Positions 59,553 through 64,000 of a DNA stretch of 64,000 nucleotides are shown piece after piece (positions within the stretch are counted from its first letter, which is position 1; each line of letters opens with the position of its first letter). A program made the position numbers and the translations under genes. The stretch lies in contig NZ_KZ319368.1 of NCBI RefSeq assembly GCF_002744715.1, forward strand, positions 434,001-498,000. The letters are read 5' to 3'. The stretch is from Marinobacter profundi. Its GTDB lineage: Bacteria; Pseudomonadota; Gammaproteobacteria; Pseudomonadales; Oleiphilaceae. The notes beneath the pieces were generated by a model. The model was not told where the DNA came from, did not search any database, and saw only the letters and a program-made list of their open reading frames with translations.

Positions 59553-61001
59553 TCAGGCGTCTTCGGACTCGTTTTCCCGCAAGCCGTACTTGCGCACTTT
59601 CTCCACCAGCGTGGTGCGGCGGATGCGAAGTTTTTCCGCTGCCCGCGCCACCACGCCACCAGTCTCATCAAGGGCTTGCTGGATCAGTTGTTTCTCCAGG
59701 TTGGCCAGGTATTCCTTGAGGTCTATCCCGTTCACCGGCAACAGCGCGGGCGCATCCAGGCCGACCAATCCGGGTATCCCCGCCGGCAATCCCGCCTCCT
59801 CGCCCCCGCGATTCTCGTCAAAGTCATCCACGTAACGGAACTTCTTGGGCAGTTCCTGAACACCAATCACGCCGTAGGGATGCATGATGGCCAGGCGCTC
59901 AACCAGATTGGCCAGCTCCCGGACATTCCCCGGCCAGTCGTGCCGGCACAGGCTCATGATAGCGCCGGAATTGATCCGCAGGGATCCGCGCCGCTCTTTC
60001 TCCATCCGTGCAATCAGCTCGTTGACCAGCAGCGGGATATCTTCCACCCGGTCGCGCAGCGCTGGCATGTCGATGGGAAAGACATTCAGCGCATAATACA
60101 GCTCCTCACGGAACCGCCCGGTGGCGACCCGCTCTTCGAGGTCGTGGTTACTGGCCGCAATGATCCGCAGGTTCGCCGCCTGGGTCCGGTTGCTGCCAAC
60201 CCGCTCGTAGACGCCATCCTGCAACAGCCGCAGCAGTTTGACCTGCAGCCCCGGGGGCAGTTCGCTGATTTCATCGATAAACAGGGTGCCCCCCTCCGCC
60301 AGCTCGATGCGGCCAATACGGGAGGTAATCGCGCCACTGAAGGCGCCCTTCTCATAACCAAACAGCTCACTTTCCAGCAGATCTGGAGGGATGGCCCCGC
60401 AGTTGACCGGCACGAAGGGCTGCTCCCGCCGGGGCGAATGGTAGTGCAGGTTGCGGGCAACCACTTCCTTGCCGGTACCCGCCTCACCGGTGACCAGTAC
60501 CGTAACCTCCTTGTCCGCCACCTGCTGCATCAGCTGCCGGACCGCCTGAATGCCGCGACTGGTACCGACCAGGCTGCGAAACAGCTGGAGACCGCGCTGC
60601 ATACCGCGCTGGTCCCGCGACCGGCTGTACTGGTCGCGGAACACCTGGGCACGATGCAGGGAATCGATAAACTTGGTGTAGTTGAGGGGCCACTCCATGC
60701 GGGCAATAATGCGGCCCGAATCCTCGGCCGACAGCCCCTTGAGCGCGGGGTCACCGATCATCAGGATGGGCAGGCCCCGGTCAGCCCGGCACACCTCCCG
60801 AACCAGCGCGACCACGCCACGGATGTCACCATCAATGATTGCCACATCCGCGGCCACACCGGTCGCGGGCGACCCGATCAGCTCCCGGGCAGCGGTGCCG
60901 GACAGCACCCGCTCTTCGCCGATAAATTCGAGAATTGTCGAGATATCATGGCTCCTTGCCTCATCATCACTCAGCACCAGCACTGCGTTGTTAGTGACCA
61001 T
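59553..61001 (-). CDS. fleQ: FleQ-type sigma-54-dependent transcription activator
   Basis: A protein of 482 residues: an N-terminal FleQ domain (about 1-120, receiver-like without phospho-Asp), an AAA+ domain (about 143-380) and a Fis-type helix-turn-helix (about 450-475). LFRSLVG (140-146), where FleQ binds c-di-GMP, is kept. The Walker A is GEAGTGKE (172-179) instead of GESGTGKE, and the sigma-54 contact loop is GAFSGA (219-224) instead of GAFTGA. FleQ drives flagellar genes and represses matrix genes. It lies upstream of hsbA-hsbR-hptB, with its own sigma-70 promoter. Confidence 0.87.
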   Translation of the reverse strand: MVTNNAVLVLSDDEARSHDISTILEFIGEERVLSGTAARELIGSPATGVAADVAIIDGDIRGVVALVREVCRADRGLPILMIGDPALKGLSAEDSGRIIARMEWPLNYTKFIDSLHRAQVFRDQYSRSRDQRGMQRGLQLFRSLVGTSRGIQAVRQLMQQVADKEVTVLVTGEAGTGKEVVARNLHYHSPRREQPFVPVNCGAIPPDLLESELFGYEKGAFSGAITSRIGRIELAEGGTLFIDEISELPPGLQVKLLRLLQDGVYERVGSNRTQAANLRIIAASNHDLEERVATGRFREELYYALNVFPIDMPALRDRVEDIPLLVNELIARMEKERRGSLRINSGAIMSLCRHDWPGNVRELANLVERLAIMHPYGVIGVQELPKKFRYVDDFDENRGGEEAGLPAGIPGLVGLDAPALLPVNGIDLKEYLANLEKQLIQQALDETGGVVARAAEKLRIRRTTLVEKVRKYGLRENESEDA

Positions 61002-61030
61002 CCGGTTACTTCCTTGAGTTTTCTGCAGAA

Positions 61031-61058
61031 TTTATAACCTTAATCCCGGACCCGTCAA
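61031..61058 (-). promoter_or_regulatory. Sigma-70-type promoter of fleQ
   Basis: On the minus strand TTGACG (61058-61053) and TATAAA (61036-61031), both 5/6, are 16 bp apart. Transcription would start about 23 nt before the fleQ ATG, which has AAGGA upstream. Confidence 0.7.
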
Positions 61059-61128
61059 TTTTGGCAGGCAGGCATGAGAAGCAGTTCCCGTGCGTCCCTG
61101 CACCGGAGCGCGAGCAAGAAGGGTGCCA

Positions 61129-61179
61129 CCCGGGGCTCTCCCCCGGGGCAAAATCCATCATCCATAAGGATTCTGCCCC
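61129..61179. repeat. Two overlapping inverted repeats
   Basis: CCCGGGG (61129-61135) pairs with CCCCGGG (61141-61147); separately GGGGCAAAATCC (61145-61156) pairs with GGATTCTGCCCC (61168-61179), 11 of 12. They share bases 61145-61147, so only one fully forms at a time. The site lies downstream of the DUF1329 gene and upstream of the fleQ promoter; it may end the DUF1329 transcript. Confidence 0.5.
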
Positions 61180-61217
61180 ATCCGGGAAAGGAATGGGATG
61201 TCGCGTTTATCAACAGG

Positions 61218-62576
61218 TCAGCGACGGGCAGCGCGACGGGCCGAGGATGCAGTGAACTCACTTTCCCGGAAACCGGGATTGAAGTTATAGGCGGCCTGGC
61301 CGTCATCGAGGCCATCCACGTAATAGCGGCCTGCCTTGAGGTCATAAGTGGCTTCGAGAGTCGTCCAGAACACCGGCTCGCCGTAGTAGTTGATGTTGTG
61401 AGCCTCCGAAACGCGCCACAGCTTCCCGTCCTGGTCATATTCCTCGGACGCCAGGATCTGCCAGCTGTCTTCATCCACGTAGAACACACGGCGGGTGTAG
61501 ACATGGCTGATGCCGGTGCGCAAGGTGGCTTCCACTACCCACACCCGGTGCAACTCATAACGAGTCAGCTCCTGGTTGATATGGTTAGGACGGATGATGT
61601 CATCGGCGCTGTTGTCCCGCGAATGCAGGCGATAGGCGTTATAGGGCATGTACAGCTCGCGCTTGCCCTTCAGTTCCCAGTCATACTGGTTGGGCGCCCC
61701 GTTATACATATCCTTCTGGTCCACGGTGCGCAGGGACGAGGTGTTGGGCAGGTCGGTCTCGTACGCCAGGTTTGGGGAGCGGCGCAAACGACGGGAGCCG
61801 GGCTCATAGCGCCAGGCCAGCCGCGGCGAACGTACCTGGTCCAGGGTTTCATGGACCAGGGTAATAGTGCCCGCCAGCGCTGACGGCGACAGGATCTCGG
61901 TCCTCAGATAGAAGATCTTGTTGTCAATGTCTGCCAGCTTCGCGCCCGGGCGTGAGTAGGCGAAGTAGTAGTTATACTCGGTCATCACCGGGTTGTAGGA
62001 GCCGCCAGTCGTCGGCGTGGCGTAAGCGGACCGGTAGGATACCTCTTCGCCACGATAGCGCAGGATGTGATTCCAGATCACTTCCAGGCCGTCACGGGGG
62101 ATGGGAAACGGACTGGTGGTAATGGTATTGCGCACGCCGTTGCCATTCTCCAGCAACTCGGCCGTCAACGCGTTCTCGCGGAGCTGATCATAGACGCGCT
62201 CAGGGTACGAGGCGGTACGGCGGGTCTGGAACACGGGCATGGTGTACGCTCCGCCGTATTGCTCCAGCATGGCAACGTGGCCATCAGTGAGGTACCGCCG
62301 GTGCTCCCCCAGGTTGTCGCTGGTGATGACAAACAACGGCTTGTCACCCGGAAACGGATCGATCTCCACGTCACCCGGCTGCCAGCCGGCCGGCGGTGTC
62401 GTCAGCCCTCCGGTCCAGGGGGGAATGGTACCGGCGTCATTGCCGGCCCGCTCTGCGCCAACGGGCGTCAGATCCGCCCCGAGCCTGGCCGCCTCGACCG
62501 GCGGCACCTTCGCAGCCACTTCCCCGGCCACCAACAAGCCCGCCATGATGAATCCGGTAATTACCAATTTAGCCAT
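61218..62576 (-). CDS. DUF1329 family exported protein
   Basis: A protein of 452 residues with a signal peptide (about 1-22, MAKLVITGFIMAGLLVAG) and a long DUF1329 domain, a LolA/LolB-like fold by family knowledge. Typical features are the early PVGAERAGNDAGTIPPWTGG and RRVFYVDEDSWQIL near residue 360. Members are often encoded near RND lipid or sterol exporters; none is here. It may bind lipids in the periplasm. GGAGG precedes the ATG by about 8 bp. Confidence 0.88.
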   Translation of the reverse strand: MAKLVITGFIMAGLLVAGEVAAKVPPVEAARLGADLTPVGAERAGNDAGTIPPWTGGLTTPPAGWQPGDVEIDPFPGDKPLFVITSDNLGEHRRYLTDGHVAMLEQYGGAYTMPVFQTRRTASYPERVYDQLRENALTAELLENGNGVRNTITTSPFPIPRDGLEVIWNHILRYRGEEVSYRSAYATPTTGGSYNPVMTEYNYYFAYSRPGAKLADIDNKIFYLRTEILSPSALAGTITLVHETLDQVRSPRLAWRYEPGSRRLRRSPNLAYETDLPNTSSLRTVDQKDMYNGAPNQYDWELKGKRELYMPYNAYRLHSRDNSADDIIRPNHINQELTRYELHRVWVVEATLRTGISHVYTRRVFYVDEDSWQILASEEYDQDGKLWRVSEAHNINYYGEPVFWTTLEATYDLKAGRYYVDGLDDGQAAYNFNPGFRESEFTASSARRAARR

Positions 62577-62700
62577 ACAGATTGCCTCCACTGGACACCC
62601 GACTGCCAGTTGACGTTCGCGTCATTTTCGCCAAAACAGTACGAAAGGTGCGGTAACATTCAAAAACCGGGTGCTTATTTGCCTGAACCGGTATTCATAG

Positions 62701-62726
62701 ACAAGAAACTTTTTGTAGTTTCTTGT
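62701..62726. promoter_or_regulatory. Perfect 10-bp inverted repeat, possible operator
   Basis: ACAAGAAACT (62701-62710) and AGTTTCTTGT (62717-62726) are exact reverse complements separated by TTTTGT. Low GC and a position about 125-150 bp before the DUF1329 gene suggest a protein-binding site rather than a terminator. Its inner GAAAC/GTTTC halves resemble PsrA half-sites, but the spacing of 8 does not fit the PsrA box. Confidence 0.5.
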
Positions 62727-62740
62727 GAGGAGGCTCCTCT

Positions 62741-62841
62741 GGGACAGACCCAAGGTCAGTCCCTGCCGGTCCTCCGGACCATATGGCAGAATCTCAGGAC
62801 CTCAGGCTGAAATCCCGGGGACTGACCTCGGGTCTGTCCCC
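62741..62841. repeat. Inverted-repeat-bounded element (MITE- or REP-like)
   Basis: A 23-bp left arm (62741-62763, starts GGGACAGACC, ends GTCAGTCCC) is the reverse complement of the right arm (62818-62840) at 22 of 23 positions. The 54 bases between contain a smaller palindrome GGTCC-TCC-GGACC. Five T residues follow the right arm. Termini of the GGGACAGAC type are familiar from dispersed repeats in marine gammaproteobacteria. It holds no gene. Confidence 0.7.
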
Positions 62842-62960
62842 TTTTTCTCCGGAGGTCAGGGGCGAGGTAGTCGAAGAATGCAGCATGGGGGGCGAATTTA
62901 CGGAGGCGAAATGGTAGAATGCCGAATCATTGCACAGCAACATTTCCGTCAAGGTCCTCC

Positions 62961-63437
62961 ATGTCCTCACCGTGGCATACGCTGGTATCGCAAAAGCTTT
63001 TTCTGGCCAGAACCTTAGTGCAGCTCCAGCAACGCTGCGAACACGCCAGCGAGCGGGAAGCCACGTGTCAGGGCGCGATTGAGCTGGGGCTGCGAAGCCG
63101 GCAACTGATGCTGACCATGATCGCCGATCTGTACCAGCACCGTAAGGTGTACCCGGCGACGCTGGAGCAGTTGACCTCCCTGATCGGTGACGCCATGCCG
63201 GAAGTGGAGGAACTGCGGGGGCTTGCCGACAGCAGCGACTCCTGGTGGAGTCATCTGGCGCAACTTGAGCAGGCCCAGGCCAATCCGCCGGCCCGCAAGA
63301 AGACTGTTTCGGAAGACAATATCATCGCGGTTTCCGTGGACACTGGCCCCGACCGGTCTGCCCCGGCACTTGAGCGGACATTAAGCGCGATGAAAATGTT
63401 TGCTGATTCGCTAATGGAGCGGCATGGGGAGTGGTAA
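62961..63437 (+). CDS. Conserved hypothetical protein (possibly DUF6586)
   Basis: A protein of 158 residues, mainly helical, with QKLFLARTLVQLQ at the start and a LRSRQLMLTMIADLYQ helix; the last 50 residues are less ordered. It resembles small Pseudomonas proteins grouped as DUF6586, but this is a weak match from memory. The Met at 62961 is preferred over the frame's first Met at 62919. It is followed by another small gene and by sulA (opposite strand). The function is unknown. Confidence 0.65.
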   Translation: MSSPWHTLVSQKLFLARTLVQLQQRCEHASEREATCQGAIELGLRSRQLMLTMIADLYQHRKVYPATLEQLTSLIGDAMPEVEELRGLADSSDSWWSHLAQLEQAQANPPARKKTVSEDNIIAVSVDTGPDRSAPALERTLSAMKMFADSLMERHGEW

Positions 63438-63480
63438 TACCCTTCCCTGTCACGACACAGCTACGAACAAAGGTTAAAAC

Positions 63481-63741
63481 ATGTCACCGTCTTTTTTTGA
63501 GATTGTACAACTGAGTAACGGCGACTACGCTCTGCGCCGCATCGATGACGACAGCGCCCCACTGGTCCGGATTTCGTTTTCTTCGGAAGCCCGGGACATG
63601 ATGGATGACCGCGAACTCAACGTTGCCAAGGCCATGATTGCCGCCGGTATCGAAGCCGTCGGTAACGTCGCCCATGATATTGACTGGGAAGATGACGACG
63701 CCGAGCCCATCGACCTGCAGCCATCCTACACTCTGCACTGA
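63481..63741 (+). CDS. Small conserved hypothetical protein
   Basis: An acidic protein of 86 residues with a short beta-rich N-terminus (FFEIVQLSNGDYALRR) and a helical middle (ELNVAKAMIAAGIEAVG). No known domain is recognised; similar small genes lie near sulA-lexA in Pseudomonas. AAAGG precedes the ATG. It is 43 bp after the preceding gene, probably co-transcribed. Confidence 0.7.
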   Translation: MSPSFFEIVQLSNGDYALRRIDDDSAPLVRISFSSEARDMMDDRELNVAKAMIAAGIEAVGNVAHDIDWEDDDAEPIDLQPSYTLH

Positions 63742-63748
63742 CGCTCAG

Positions 63749-64000
63749 TTAGCGCTGGCGCAACACCACACCGTGGCTGTTGCCCCTCGCCGAGGCCCGT
63801 TGCAGGGCCTCGAATGCGCCCCGCCCAAGTTTCGACGTCCACATCACCACCGCATGGCAGGTTCCGGCACTGAGCGCCCGCTCAGCGAGTTCCTGGGCCG
63901 GGTATTCGTCCGATGACCGCAGTACGAGAATCTCGCCGGCGATAATGCCGTGCATCTTCTGCCACTTGCTGACCAGCGCCTGGGGCGGATCAATCCACGC
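63749..64000 (-). CDS. sulA: SulA-like cell division inhibitor, 3' part (5' end outside window)
   Basis: The last 83 codons of a minus-strand gene continue past the window edge. The visible part (PPQALVSKWQKM, then EYPAQELAERALSAGTCHAVVMW and ASARGNSHGVVLRQR) matches the C-terminal half of SulA, the SOS-induced inhibitor of FtsZ. sulA commonly lies next to lexA, so lexA probably follows beyond the edge. The LexA box, if any, is not in view. Confidence 0.75.
   Translation of the reverse strand, partial: AWIDPPQALVSKWQKMHGIIAGEILVLRSSDEYPAQELAERALSAGTCHAVVMWTSKLGRGAFEALQRASARGNSHGVVLRQR

Larger units (their letters stand above)
62577..62960. other. 384-bp intergenic region with two inverted repeats
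   Basis: No gene is seen. It holds, from left to right, the DUF1329 leader, a perfect 10-bp inverted repeat (62701-62726), a roughly 100-bp element bounded by long inverted repeats (62741-62841), and the upstream region of the small gene at 62961, with a TAGAAT at 62915-62920 that could be a -10. Confidence 0.6.

Noticed and set aside
62701..62726. Inverted repeat read as a PsrA box
   Set aside because: The half-sites GAAAC and GTTTC are present, but the gap is 8 bases instead of 2-4, so it is kept only as an unnamed operator candidate.

Overview
The window is a chromosomal stretch of a high-GC gammaproteobacterium, most like Marinobacter or a close relative in the Oceanospirillales/Alteromonadales/Pseudomonadales group. 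This is inferred from the gene content: a complete Na+-translocating NADH:quinone reductase operon with ApbE and NqrM, a soluble transhydrogenase, a very large NAD-dependent glutamate dehydrogenase, the fatty-acid sensor PsrA, the FleQ flagellar regulator, and an HptB-HsbR-HsbA signalling module otherwise known from Pseudomonas. No rRNA, tRNA, CRISPR array, phage, integrase or insertion sequence is visible. The genes are densely packed and mostly housekeeping.

Layout. 0.1-6.6 kb: AEC-type transporter, Rnk, DusA, transaldolase, then a tight TerB / DAHP-synthase-like / glycerophosphodiesterase group. 6.7-15.7 kb (minus strand): SthA, then the nqrABCDEF-apbE-nqrM operon behind a promoter with a perfect -10 and a leader of about 185 nt. 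15.8-21.7 kb: an N-terminally extended GAPDH divergent from mfd, then a CsiV-like protein. 21.7-30.2 kb: methylthioinosine phosphorylase, MscS channel, L,D-transpeptidase, PsrA, riboflavin synthase, RlmG, a small hypothetical, an LpxH-like phosphoesterase, RsmC and a beta-carbonic anhydrase. 30.3-42.3 kb: the giant GDH, divergent from a MoxR-DUF58-DUF4381-BatA-BatB-BatD operon. 42.3-49.6 kb (minus strand): the whole cytochrome c maturation operon ccmABCDEFGHI.

49.7-54.0 kb (minus strand) holds the least ordinary group: a FleN/MinD-like ATPase, a protein fusing an isoaspartyl-methyltransferase-like domain to a GspE/PilB-type secretion ATPase, and an orphan MoxR-type AAA ATPase whose start overlaps the fusion's stop. 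No pilin, platform protein or secretin gene lies nearby. 54.2-57.0 kb: upp-uraA and an LCM-type methyltransferase. 57.0-61.0 kb (minus strand): hptB, hsbR, hsbA and a FleQ-type sigma-54 activator, a partner-switching cascade beside the regulator it may serve. 61.2-64 kb: a DUF1329 protein, a roughly 100-bp inverted-repeat element, two small conserved hypotheticals and the 3' part of sulA.

Main points for a second look: the methyltransferase-GspE fusion operon; the FleQ variant (GAFSGA) next to HptB/HsbR/HsbA; the DAHP-synthase-like enzyme with several altered active-site motifs; tandem PsrA-type operators sitting on the psrA promoter; and the dispersed-type inverted repeat at 62.7-62.8 kb. 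All functional names come from reading the translated sequences against remembered family motifs; no database search was run.
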